From positions 2,976,001 to 3,040,000 of the forward strand of contig CP021237.1 of assembly GCA_002151545.1 (NCBI GenBank): a DNA stretch of 64,000 nucleotides, given 5' to 3'. The position numbers and the translations under genes are program-made. The notes under the pieces are model-generated. The model made no database searches, had not been told where the DNA came from, and was given only the letters and a program-made list of their open reading frames with translations. Numbering within the stretch: the first letter of the stretch is position 1; every line of letters begins with the position of its first letter. Positions 1 to 7,442 of this stretch are shown in pieces. This stretch comes from Sphingobacteriaceae bacterium GW460-11-11-14-LB5 (GTDB lineage Bacteria > Bacteroidota > Bacteroidia > Sphingobacteriales > Sphingobacteriaceae).

Positions 1-319
1 TACTATTGCGGTCCCATTCATAAAAGCCCTCCACCACAAAAACGCAATGCCTCCTGCCAATCAGGGTGCGGTAACTTGGAAGGGCAAACATGGTCTCAAT
101 CCTGCAGTAAGTCGTGCTGAATTTAGGTACCTCTTTCGAATCAGCTGGAATAAGTCCCCATTTTACATAATGCAGTTTTCCAGGCCTGGCATCCAGTATC
201 ACGGGCATATCTGTCCCAGGGGGGCGATTGGTATCTTTTTCTTTCGATTCACCACCCAAGATTACCCCGGCTTTTGCAGCCATTGTCATGCTCTCGCCAA
301 TCAGTGTCCTTCCACACAT
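1..319 (-). CDS. SOS response-associated peptidase family (SRAP/YedK/HMCES-like), 3' end outside window
   Basis: The first 106 residues are present; the gene runs off the left edge. It starts MCGR, so Cys2 becomes the N-terminal nucleophile that, in this family, crosslinks to abasic sites in single-stranded DNA. The GFYEWDR motif carrying the active-site Glu is visible near the truncation. The usual NARxET segment reads YCRIET here, about residues 74-79: the family Asn-Ala pair appears to be replaced by one Cys, so the active-site Asn is missing. It lies 15 bases after umuC on the same strand and is very likely in the same operon, which fits DNA-damage response. The SRAP assignment is firm. 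Whether the protein still works is uncertain. Confidence 0.9.
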   Translation of the reverse strand, partial: MCGRTLIGESMTMAAKAGVILGGESKEKDTNRPPGTDMPVILDARPGKLHYVKWGLIPADSKEVPKFSTTYCRIETMFALPSYRTLIGRRHCVFVVEGFYEWDRNS

Positions 320-334
320 ATCTTTCCTTTCTTT

Positions 335-1579
335 TTATTTTACTTTTATAATGTCAGCCCAGCGTGTAGTATAACCTTTTGAAAGGTACTCATGCTTTAA
401 ACGCCACTTTTTCTCATACCCTTCAGTGGCCATGCGTATAGTCCCGCGACCATAGGCAAGGTTCAGCCTGTCAAGCACCGCCGATACCGAATCTTTCTTT
501 CCACCATCATGATCTGAAAACATATTTAGCTGAAGCTCGCTTTCAGGAACCAGGCCAGTAGCAATTACCCCAGCCTTTCTGTATTTATTGCCATATTGAA
601 AGAGTTTTTTTGCTACAGTGACCGCAATTTTGACCAAATCTGAAGTATTATTACTAGCCACCAGCAATTTATGGGTGTGCACCGGAAAATGCTGGGGATG
701 ATCTTCCCTATTCTTATTGGTATAGAGAAAAACCTGCAGATATAGACAGCGGAGCTTTTGGGCCCGCAGCTTTTCAGCCAGGCATGAGGCATACAGCGTA
801 ACCGCCTCGGCAAGGACATCCGGCTGCTCAATATAGTTCCTGAAAGAGCGGCTGACAGTAATTCCTTTTTTAGCTTCTCTGACCTCCTCTAAAGGAATGG
901 CCGGTTTCCCCCAGAGTTCATTCCACATCCGTTGCCCCATTACAGTCATGTGCTGCTTGAACCACATCTCGGGCATATCCCGCAGCTGGGCTACCGTTTT
1001 TATCTCTAGCTCCTCGAATTTCTTATAATACTGCCTGCCTACTCCCCAAAGTTCATGCACCGGAAAATCGGCTACTGCATGATTTATCTTCTCCTCACTG
1101 TCCAAAACCATTACACCATTGTTCTTTTTGGCCAGTTTATTGGCTAGTTTGGCCAGTGTTTTAGTTGGCGCCACCCCAATCGATACCGGGATCCCTGTAT
1201 TGTGGATAACAGATTTCCTGATTTCTGGCGCATATCTTTCCAGGTCAGCCACCCCGCCAAGCCAGCCAAAAGCCTCATCTATACTATAGACATCCAGGCG
1301 TGGAAACCACCTGCCCAGATGGTTCATCACCCGCTCACTCATATCGCCGTATAAAACATAATTGCTTGAGAACACCTGGATATCAAACTTTTTGATCAGG
1401 TCCCTGACCAAAAACTCCGGATCGCCCATTTTGATGCCACATAGTTTAGCCTCCTCACTCCGGGCAATCACGCATCCATCATTATTGCTTAGCACAACAA
1501 CCGGTTTACCGTTAAGTTCGGGGCGGAAAAGCCTTTCGGCCGAAGCGTAAAAGTTATTACAATCACAAAGCGCAAACAT
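335..1579 (-). CDS. umuC: Y-family DNA polymerase V catalytic subunit UmuC
   Basis: Translesion DNA polymerase of the UmuC/DinB family, 414 aa, close to the usual UmuC length. The N-terminal palm motif CDCNNFYAS (residues 5-13, metal ligand Asp6) and the YSIDEAF motif (residues 98-104, Asp101 and Glu102) are intact, as is the SNNDGCVIARS block typical of UmuC. Helix-hairpin-helix and little-finger regions follow to the C-terminus. Its ATG overlaps the last 17 bases of the umuD-like gene, indicating translational coupling, and the SRAP gene follows closely. The catalytic residues look intact, unlike those of its UmuD partner. Confidence 0.96.
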   Translation of the reverse strand: MFALCDCNNFYASAERLFRPELNGKPVVVLSNNDGCVIARSEEAKLCGIKMGDPEFLVRDLIKKFDIQVFSSNYVLYGDMSERVMNHLGRWFPRLDVYSIDEAFGWLGGVADLERYAPEIRKSVIHNTGIPVSIGVAPTKTLAKLANKLAKKNNGVMVLDSEEKINHAVADFPVHELWGVGRQYYKKFEELEIKTVAQLRDMPEMWFKQHMTVMGQRMWNELWGKPAIPLEEVREAKKGITVSRSFRNYIEQPDVLAEAVTLYASCLAEKLRAQKLRCLYLQVFLYTNKNREDHPQHFPVHTHKLLVASNNTSDLVKIAVTVAKKLFQYGNKYRKAGVIATGLVPESELQLNMFSDHDGGKKDSVSAVLDRLNLAYGRGTIRMATEGYEKKWRLKHEYLSKGYTTRWADIIKVK

Positions 1580-1991
1580 GATTGTACCTCCCTACCCTTA
1601 ATGTTTTTGGTAATACATTCCTGCAGATTACCGAAACTACACCCCAGATTTGCAGCAGCCCTATTTCTGTTTCCTTAACTGAATCCAGGCCGTTAATGAG
1701 CATCGGAACATTTTCTTCGATCAGGTATAAGCGGCATGAAAAGTTTCCACTAATAAAAGCAACCACCACAGCTCCCTCAAGGGCTTTGAGTGACTTATCG
1801 ATCACTAATATATCTCCATCATTTATCCCGTAGGCAGACATTGCATCACCCTGCATCTGAAAGTAAAAGGTAGAATGCGGATCAACGACTAACTTTTCTG
1901 TAATATCCAACCTGCCTTCCAGATAATCTGACGCCGGAGACTGGAATCCCGAAATTTTCTGTTCTGCTCTTTTCTCAAACGACCTGATCAT
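1563..1991 (-). CDS. umuD: UmuD-like protein, Ser-Lys dyad replaced
   Basis: Homologue of UmuD/LexA-type S24 peptidases, 142 aa, encoded directly upstream of umuC with a 17-base overlap. The ISGF segment (13-16) matches the usual self-cleavage site, and the SPASDY and DGDILVID motifs are recognisable. In active family members GDSM holds the catalytic Ser; here it is GDAM, so the position is Ala50. The Lys 37 residues later (FTVK in E. coli) is Arg87 in FSCRL. Both changes read clearly in the DNA (GCA and CGC codons). The fold therefore seems kept while autocleavage should be lost. It may be a constitutive partner or a regulator of UmuC. Family call firm; loss of activity is inference. Confidence 0.92.
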   Translation of the reverse strand: MIRSFEKRAEQKISGFQSPASDYLEGRLDITEKLVVDPHSTFYFQMQGDAMSAYGINDGDILVIDKSLKALEGAVVVAFISGNFSCRLYLIEENVPMLINGLDSVKETEIGLLQIWGVVSVICRNVLPKTLRVGRYNHVCAL

Positions 1992-2014
1992 AAACCCATT
2001 GCCTTAATGCATCA

Positions 2015-2039
2015 CAAAATTATACTAAAATTTTTAGCA
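2015..2039 (-). promoter_or_regulatory. Candidate umuD promoter with operator-like palindrome
   Basis: On the minus strand the octamer TAATTTTG (2022-2015) matches the Bacteroidota -7 consensus TAnnTTTG and lies about 25 bases before the umuD start. Directly upstream, at 2039-2023, is the imperfect palindrome TGCTAAAAATTTTAGTA. It sits where a repressor would cover the spacer. No clear -33 TTTG at standard spacing was found. This is a motif match only. Confidence 0.4.
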
Positions 2040-2219
2040 TTTAAAATCAAGGGCTTATTTAAAACACAACCGGCAGGAATATTAAGAAGATTGCCTTTCT
2101 TTATTCCTACCACTGTAGATCATTGGTTTGCCTAAGTGTAGCAAGACATATCGAAAAGCGTAGCGGGGGAATCCAAATACTTGCAGCTCATCCATAAATT
2201 ACTACTTTTGGCGCTGTCT

Positions 2220-2798
2220 ATGTTGTCACCAATAAGTTTTGAAAATGAGCACCTTATTATCCATCCATTCCGGCCCCAGGAAATGGACAGGCTAGCTGAG
2301 CTGTCAAATGATGTTTTCGAAATCCTTTCTGATGAGCTCACGCTAAAGTTTATTCCTAAGAAACGGCTTGAAAGTATCCCCCAGGCTGAAGGCTTTTTAA
2401 AATCCAGGTTGCTAAGCCACTACAGCGGAAAGAATTTTTTTCATTTCATTACAAGAAAATCTGCACAAAAGGTCATCGGCATCATTGAACTCATCAGCCC
2501 GGATTTGGCTATGGAACACTATCAACTTAAAACTTACCCATACTTTATAGAATTTTACCTTTCTTCCTCGGCTACGGGTTGTTATATCATGACTGAGCTA
2601 TTGCCCGTGGTTATCGAATGTCTTTCTGATCAGGGAATCAGTCATATCGGTGCGGTTGTTCACAGAAAAAACACAGCTGCGACAAAAGTGCTCAAAAATG
2701 CAAAATTTACCTATCAAGGCCAATTTGATATCTTTCAGGACTTTTATGAAATAAACCCTTCCGCTATGCAGCTCAATCCGCAAGATAATCAAGCTTAA
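2220..2798 (+). CDS. GNAT-family N-acetyltransferase (RimJ/RimL-like)
   Basis: A 192-aa protein read from the ATG at 2220. An in-frame TTG at 2181 would add 13 hydrophobic residues but has no support. The opening (ENEHLIIHPFRPQEMDRL), the central FFHFITRKSAQKVIGIIEL strand-turn-strand and the late NTAATKVLKNAKFTYQG block follow the RimJ/RimL-type GNAT layout, in which acetyl-CoA binds in the central beta-bulge region. The substrate cannot be predicted. It is divergent from the umuDC operon and faces the following membrane-protein gene tail to tail. Confidence 0.75.
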   Translation: MLSPISFENEHLIIHPFRPQEMDRLAELSNDVFEILSDELTLKFIPKKRLESIPQAEGFLKSRLLSHYSGKNFFHFITRKSAQKVIGIIELISPDLAMEHYQLKTYPYFIEFYLSSSATGCYIMTELLPVVIECLSDQGISHIGAVVHRKNTAATKVLKNAKFTYQGQFDIFQDFYEINPSAMQLNPQDNQA

Positions 2799-2855
2799 TG
2801 GCTGGCTTTGCCAGCGGATATCAATCTCATTTGCACGAGTTAAAATTACTATGGT

Positions 2856-3308
2856 TTAAATAACTGGATCAGCCTTTTTTGTCCGGGACAGTATAAATGC
2901 GGTGACTAATGCCCCTGCTAAATAATACCCGATGGTAAGCAGCTTTACTCTTGTATTCCGCGCTACAGGGCGCTCGTCAAGTCCCATTGGTGCCGGCAAA
3001 GCGATCGCCCCCAGTCCTGCAGCAAGTCCGGAAAGAATGGCTTTAGGCCAGACATATTTATTGCCCCCAGTGCCGATCAGGCTATAATATAACGCATTTC
3101 CGGCCACATCCCCTGCCAGTGTAGCTTGATAAAGTTTGTCAGGATCTTCAATACCCGAGCCAAGCCAGCCCAATCCTTTATTAAGTGCTTCTTCACCCAG
3201 CAAATCAATCCTGGGCATATTATCATCACGACCTTTCAAACCCTCATGCAGGACATTGAGCACTACAGCTCCACCTAGCCCTGCCAATAAACTTTTTAAT
3301 TTTTCCAT
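2856..3308 (-). CDS. Small membrane protein of unknown function
   Basis: A 150-aa protein rich in Gly, Ala and Leu. It has a hydrophobic N-terminal stretch (about 6-22), a Gly-rich middle (about 85-105, AILSGLAAGLGAIALPAP) and a hydrophobic C-terminal helix (about 122-140) followed by a basic SRTKK end, so it is probably an inner-membrane protein. No enzymatic motif was recognised. It is a stand-alone gene, convergent with the acetyltransferase and divergent from the oxidoreductase gene. Function unknown. Confidence 0.75.
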   Translation of the reverse strand: MEKLKSLLAGLGGAVVLNVLHEGLKGRDDNMPRIDLLGEEALNKGLGWLGSGIEDPDKLYQATLAGDVAGNALYYSLIGTGGNKYVWPKAILSGLAAGLGAIALPAPMGLDERPVARNTRVKLLTIGYYLAGALVTAFILSRTKKADPVI

Positions 3309-3638
3309 CCTTAACTTGTTTTAATCCAAAGCCTATCCTAAATCCTGCCTGTTCCTCTTTATGGTTAATCCAATTAGCCCATTTTGCAATCGAGTAGCGA
3401 TTAAATAACATTATCTATTAAAGAAAGATTTAAATAAAGTGGATATTTTAAAAAGTGGCTACAAAACTATCCAGCAGCGTTCAAAATTGTCACCGGCTAA
3501 AACAAAATAGGTAGAAAGCATCACTAATGATATAACAGTGGATACAAAGCAATAGCCAATTCCCTCCCTGTAGCGCAAGGCAAACCCAGTTTGGATTATC
3601 CCCCGCTAACAGAAAACGGCAAACCTTATCCAAACTAA
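3309..3638. other. Intergenic region between divergent genes
   Basis: 330 bases between the small membrane protein (minus) and the oxidoreductase (plus). It should hold both promoters. One TAGTTTTG octamer on the minus strand (3470-3463) matches the -7 consensus for the membrane-protein gene, but no well-spaced -33 box was found. No small ORF or RNA was recognised. Confidence 0.5.
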
Positions 3639-4799
3639 ATGGTTGTAATAAAACGACAAATACCAACACTCATGGATAAAGCAAAAAATGCAGATAAACC
3701 AGTTAAGCTTGAAAAATGGAAATCCAGTGCAGATAAATCAACTCCTCCACCCCCTGCCCCTATACCTGAAAACCAGCGGATCGGATATGCCGTGGTTGGC
3801 CTGGGCCACCTCGCACTTGAAGAAGTGATTCCTGCCTTATCAGGCTGTAAGTTTAGCCGTCTTGCCGCGCTAGTCAGTGGTGATGATAAAAAAATGGAAA
3901 AGGTGGCGTTGCAATATGGTGTAAGCCCAGGTTCTTGCTATAGCTATGAGCGTTTCGATGAAATAAAAAACAATACGGATGTTTCGGTAATCTATATCAT
4001 CCTGCCTAATAGTATGCATATGGAATTTACAGTCCGCGGCGCGCGGGCGGGAAAACATATCCTCTGTGAAAAACCGATGGCTAATTCATCTGCCGAGTGC
4101 CGCAAGATGATAGCAGCCTGCAATAAAGCAAAGGTAAAACTGATGATCGCTTACAGAATGCAGTTCCAGCCCCATACCCTAAAATTAAAAGAAATGGTCA
4201 GTAATGAACGCTTTGGCCGGGTGAGGTACATTGAAACAGTAAATGGGCAGAGCAGTGCTAATCCAGACCACTGGAGGCATAAAGCCAAACTGGCCGGTGG
4301 AGGTGTACTGCCGGATATAGGAATCTACTGTTTAAACACCACACGATTTATCCTTGGAAAGGAACCAATAGAAGTATTTGCCTATCAGTATTCCACACCA
4401 AAAGACCCCCTTTTCAAAGACACAGAGGAGCTAATCTCCTGGCAGATGAAATTTGATGAAGGATTGATTGCAAGCTGTATGGCACATTACAAAATAAGGG
4501 AGGTAAAAACCATGCGCATACACGCCGAAAGGGGCTGGATGTTCATGGACCGGGCCTTTGCATACAAAGGCCAACAGCTGAAAACCTCAAGGGCCGAAGG
4601 CGAAGAGGAAATAGAGGAAACCATTAGTGTGCCTGAGCCAAACCAGTTCGGAGCGGAAATGGACCATTTCTCGGAGTGTATTTTGAGAAAAAAAGATCCC
4701 AAAACCCCGGCTGAAGAAGGCCTACGTGATCATGTCATCATGGAAGCGATTTATAAATCCGCTAAAACAGGAAAACCAGTGAAAATAATAAAAACATAA
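3639..4799 (+). CDS. Gfo/Idh/MocA-family NAD(P)-dependent oxidoreductase
   Basis: A 386-aa sugar or polyol dehydrogenase-type protein. Its Rossmann start YAVVGLGHLALE (50-61) gives the GxGxxA-like NAD(P) loop, and the CEKPMA motif (143-148) carries the family's EKP Lys. The substrate domain follows with YRMQFQPH and GGGVLPDIGIYC. Residues 1-45 are an unusual basic, Pro-rich extension (PPPPAPIP) without a hydrophobic core, so it looks cytoplasmic, unlike the Tat-exported glucose-fructose oxidoreductases it resembles. The ATG at 3639 follows an A-rich stretch; Met12 (3672) is an alternative start. Substrate not predicted. Confidence 0.88.
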   Translation: MVVIKRQIPTLMDKAKNADKPVKLEKWKSSADKSTPPPPAPIPENQRIGYAVVGLGHLALEEVIPALSGCKFSRLAALVSGDDKKMEKVALQYGVSPGSCYSYERFDEIKNNTDVSVIYIILPNSMHMEFTVRGARAGKHILCEKPMANSSAECRKMIAACNKAKVKLMIAYRMQFQPHTLKLKEMVSNERFGRVRYIETVNGQSSANPDHWRHKAKLAGGGVLPDIGIYCLNTTRFILGKEPIEVFAYQYSTPKDPLFKDTEELISWQMKFDEGLIASCMAHYKIREVKTMRIHAERGWMFMDRAFAYKGQQLKTSRAEGEEEIEETISVPEPNQFGAEMDHFSECILRKKDPKTPAEEGLRDHVIMEAIYKSAKTGKPVKIIKT

Positions 4800-4965
4800 A
4801 AAGTCAGGATAGATCAATAGCCGGGTTTTGTTTCCAGCTCGGATTCGCCCAGACGGCAGCCAAACATATAAAATACCGCTTTAAGCGTGCAAATAATGAT
4901 GAATATATCATCCTCAAACATCTTTCTGCAATCAACTGTTATCATTGGTAGAATATCTTAATCTG

Positions 4966-5382
4966 ATGAGCAGTAAAAGAATCCGGGAAGCGAAATATTT
5001 TGAATTGGGCAGACAGGCCGAAAAAGATGGCCAACTAAAAGAGGCTGTTAAGCAATACCTGCTTTTGCTAAAGCGCAACCCCGCCCACATCGAAGCGAAC
5101 AATCGTCTGATCATGACTTATCGAAAACTGCACGAATATTCAAAAGAAATTTCATTGATTGAAAATGCAAGCAGCGCCCTCCAGCAGGAAATTGAAACCC
5201 GGCAACAACATTATATTGACGAAAACCCTGAAAAAGCAAGAGACACAAGGGAACTTGCAGTGAGCCTTGGATTACTCGGCAAAAAAGGACTACCAATCGT
5301 TGAAAATGAGATCATCAAAAGATGGCAAAAAAGATTGCCAGTAGTACAAAAAAAGCTTGAGCGGATTAAAAAAACTAAATAA
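4966..5382 (+). CDS. TPR-like small protein
   Basis: A 138-aa protein read from the ATG at 4966; an in-frame TTG at 4945 would add seven residues. Residues about 8-45 (AKYFELGRQAEKDGQLKEA...LLKRNPAHIEANNRL) form one and a half tetratricopeptide-like helical repeats; the rest is charged and helical, ending in a Lys-rich tail. There is no signal peptide, so it is probably a cytoplasmic protein-interaction module. Its stop region overlaps that of the convergent DUF72 gene by 8 bases. Confidence 0.65.
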   Translation: MSSKRIREAKYFELGRQAEKDGQLKEAVKQYLLLLKRNPAHIEANNRLIMTYRKLHEYSKEISLIENASSALQQEIETRQQHYIDENPEKARDTRELAVSLGLLGKKGLPIVENEIIKRWQKRLPVVQKKLERIKKTK

Positions 5383-6151
5383 GGTCACTAACAAATCTTC
5401 TTAGGGTTTTAAGGTTTCCATAAGCATCCCCCATAGTGTTATTAAAATAAACAAAGACCTCCTTTTTTTCTAATAGCCATTCAACAATATAACTGGCATA
5501 TTCCGCCAGCACATCTTCAGTATAACTGCCCCTATAATTGCCTCCTGGTCCGTGAAACCTCAGGTAACGGAAGCTACAATCGGAGTCATCCAGTGGACTC
5601 GCAGCAGATCTCTTATCGTGAGTGACAATACCAAGGCCGTTTTCCGCCAATAACTCCATCACCTCTTCCACATAAAGTGAAGCGTGTCTGAACTCAAATG
5701 CAATCTTCCATTGATTTTCCGGATCACACTCACGGAGACTAAACATTAATCTGGAAAGTTGGGCGAAATCGGCTATCCTTATACTCGGCGGAAACTGGAC
5801 AAGGACACATCCCTTCTTATCTTGGGTATTGGCAATTACTTGCATGAAGCGGACGATATCCAAAGGATCAAATGCCAATTTTGGAGAATGGGTAATGCCC
5901 TTGAAAAGTTTAAAGGTAAATCGGAAATCACCGGGAACCTCTTCACTCCACTTTTTCACGGTGGACGCCATCGGAATTTTATAAAAAGAGCTGTTGATTT
6001 CGATGCTGTTCATCAGCGAGCCGTAATAGCATAGTCTTGATCGCTCCCTGAATTCCTCAGGATAGTGCGATTTATTGGGTACCGGTAATAACAGTCCACT
6101 GGTACCCGAATAATAACCTTCTGTTTTTTTGTCCATTGTTAATGGAAACAT
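5375..6151 (-). CDS. DUF72 family protein (YecE-like)
   Basis: A 258-aa protein of the DUF72/YecE family, a TIM-barrel-like fold of unknown biochemical function. Characteristic segments are YYSGTSGLLLP (13-23), NSIEINSSFYKIP (49-61), FRFTFKLFKGITH (76-88), LVQFPPSI and the late YLRFHGPGG. Length is typical. It stands alone, with its 3' end overlapping the TPR-like gene. No signal peptide is seen, so it should be cytoplasmic. Confidence 0.92.
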   Translation of the reverse strand: MFPLTMDKKTEGYYSGTSGLLLPVPNKSHYPEEFRERSRLCYYGSLMNSIEINSSFYKIPMASTVKKWSEEVPGDFRFTFKLFKGITHSPKLAFDPLDIVRFMQVIANTQDKKGCVLVQFPPSIRIADFAQLSRLMFSLRECDPENQWKIAFEFRHASLYVEEVMELLAENGLGIVTHDKRSAASPLDDSDCSFRYLRFHGPGGNYRGSYTEDVLAEYASYIVEWLLEKKEVFVYFNNTMGDAYGNLKTLRRFVSDLI

Positions 6152-6287
6152 GATAAACCGACAAATTGTTGCGTGATTACTTTTCAGCGATTCATTTTAG
6201 TAGTCATAAACTAAAATGTTCTATTTAATTAACCAGTCAGCCTCCACCATCAGTTCCTTCTAATTTGAGTAAAAACTTATTTTTTAC

Positions 6288-7409
6288 TTATTTTCCTAAT
6301 ATTCTATGAATAGCTTTTTCATAAGCATTTGCATATTGCATCATCCCAATATCATTAGGGTGCGTACCATCACCTGTACTCTCATAAGTAAAGCCAATCT
6401 CTTTAGCGGCAAGCAGGTGTAAATTAGGAATTACTTTTTTTAATTTCTGATAGGTACCTGATAACACAGCACTTGTTTTATTATACGGTTTGGCTAGGGA
6501 GGTATCCAAAGTTATATCTGGCAGAGAACCACTATGTTCTGTTAGTAATATCGGGGTTTTAGGATGTTTTTGATGTAAGGTCTCGACAGCCAAAGTGATT
6601 TTTTTCGCTATTTCATTTTCATCATTTTGACTATACACGATTAGATTTGGTTGGCAATCGAGTACAAAAATCTTTGCATCAATGGTATTAATTAAATTGA
6701 TAATAGGCTTTTCCAACCTGCCATTCCCAGAAAAACCCAAATTTATCATTGGCTGATCAATTCTGCGGCCCAAAATACTAAACCATGTTAACCCATGCCT
6801 GGAGGTAGAACCTCCCTGCATGATAGAGGTACCATAAAATACGATTGGTTTTTCTACAGATGCAGCCTCTACTTTAAAATCAGCATTCTTAACAACGCCT
6901 ATTTCTAACCATTTAGGGAAATTGTGTAAGGGTAAATAAAGCCTGAATCTTTTTACTTTTACTTTAGGATCAATATTGTCACAAGTAAAACTAATCGTAT
7001 CTTTAAAACTATGGAAGCCATTGATAAAATGCCACTTTCCTGATTCGTCCTGTACATGCATATCTAAACCATTAGTCGAGATTTTGCTCATACCGTCAAA
7101 AATCAAGTATGGATTACCACATTGATATCTAACTACAATTTTCCCGGCATTAGTATAGAAATCTATGTATTCGCCTGCTGTTTGTTTGGCCAGATTCCAA
7201 ACAGCCAGCCTAACACTGTCTTTTGCATAAGATGGCAAGCGGTTATAAAAGTTAATTGTATCTTTACTTTCCCAGTATTTTCCTTTTAGCACCGGATACG
7301 GACTGGAAACAGGGTTAAACCATTTCATACCATCCGATTGCTGCGCTTTAGCAATGCTAAAGCTTAAAACGCTTAATAAGAACACTAAAATTTTTTGGTA
7401 TAACTTCAT
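6288..7409 (-). CDS. Secreted SGNH/GDSL-type hydrolase (PUL 1 esterase)
   Basis: A 373-aa exported esterase-like protein. After a signal peptide (about 1-22, ending AKAQ) comes a beta-rich N-terminal domain (about 25-185) and then an SGNH hydrolase domain. The nucleophile is Ser195 in FYGTSIMQGG, the block II Gly lies in NLGFSGNG, and the Asp/His pair is in TGDGTHPND (Asp347, His350). It probably removes acyl groups from a carbohydrate. It is the last gene of PUL 1, 33 bases after the GH2 gene. Decayed copies of its 3' end lie in three other spacers of this window. Confidence 0.88.
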   Translation of the reverse strand: MKLYQKILVFLLSVLSFSIAKAQQSDGMKWFNPVSSPYPVLKGKYWESKDTINFYNRLPSYAKDSVRLAVWNLAKQTAGEYIDFYTNAGKIVVRYQCGNPYLIFDGMSKISTNGLDMHVQDESGKWHFINGFHSFKDTISFTCDNIDPKVKVKRFRLYLPLHNFPKWLEIGVVKNADFKVEAASVEKPIVFYGTSIMQGGSTSRHGLTWFSILGRRIDQPMINLGFSGNGRLEKPIINLINTIDAKIFVLDCQPNLIVYSQNDENEIAKKITLAVETLHQKHPKTPILLTEHSGSLPDITLDTSLAKPYNKTSAVLSGTYQKLKKVIPNLHLLAAKEIGFTYESTGDGTHPNDIGMMQYANAYEKAIHRILGK

Positions 7410-7442
7410 TATAATTTGAGTTTAGGAAATAACAGAGATACT

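Noticed and set aside
47..382. Open frame of 111 codons on the plus strand
   Set aside because: It lies opposite the SRAP and umuC ends, whose minus-strand motifs are clear, and has no recognisable domain.
2023..2039. SOS (LexA) box upstream of umuD
   Set aside because: The palindrome does not match the E. coli or Gram-positive LexA consensus, so it is reported only as operator-like.
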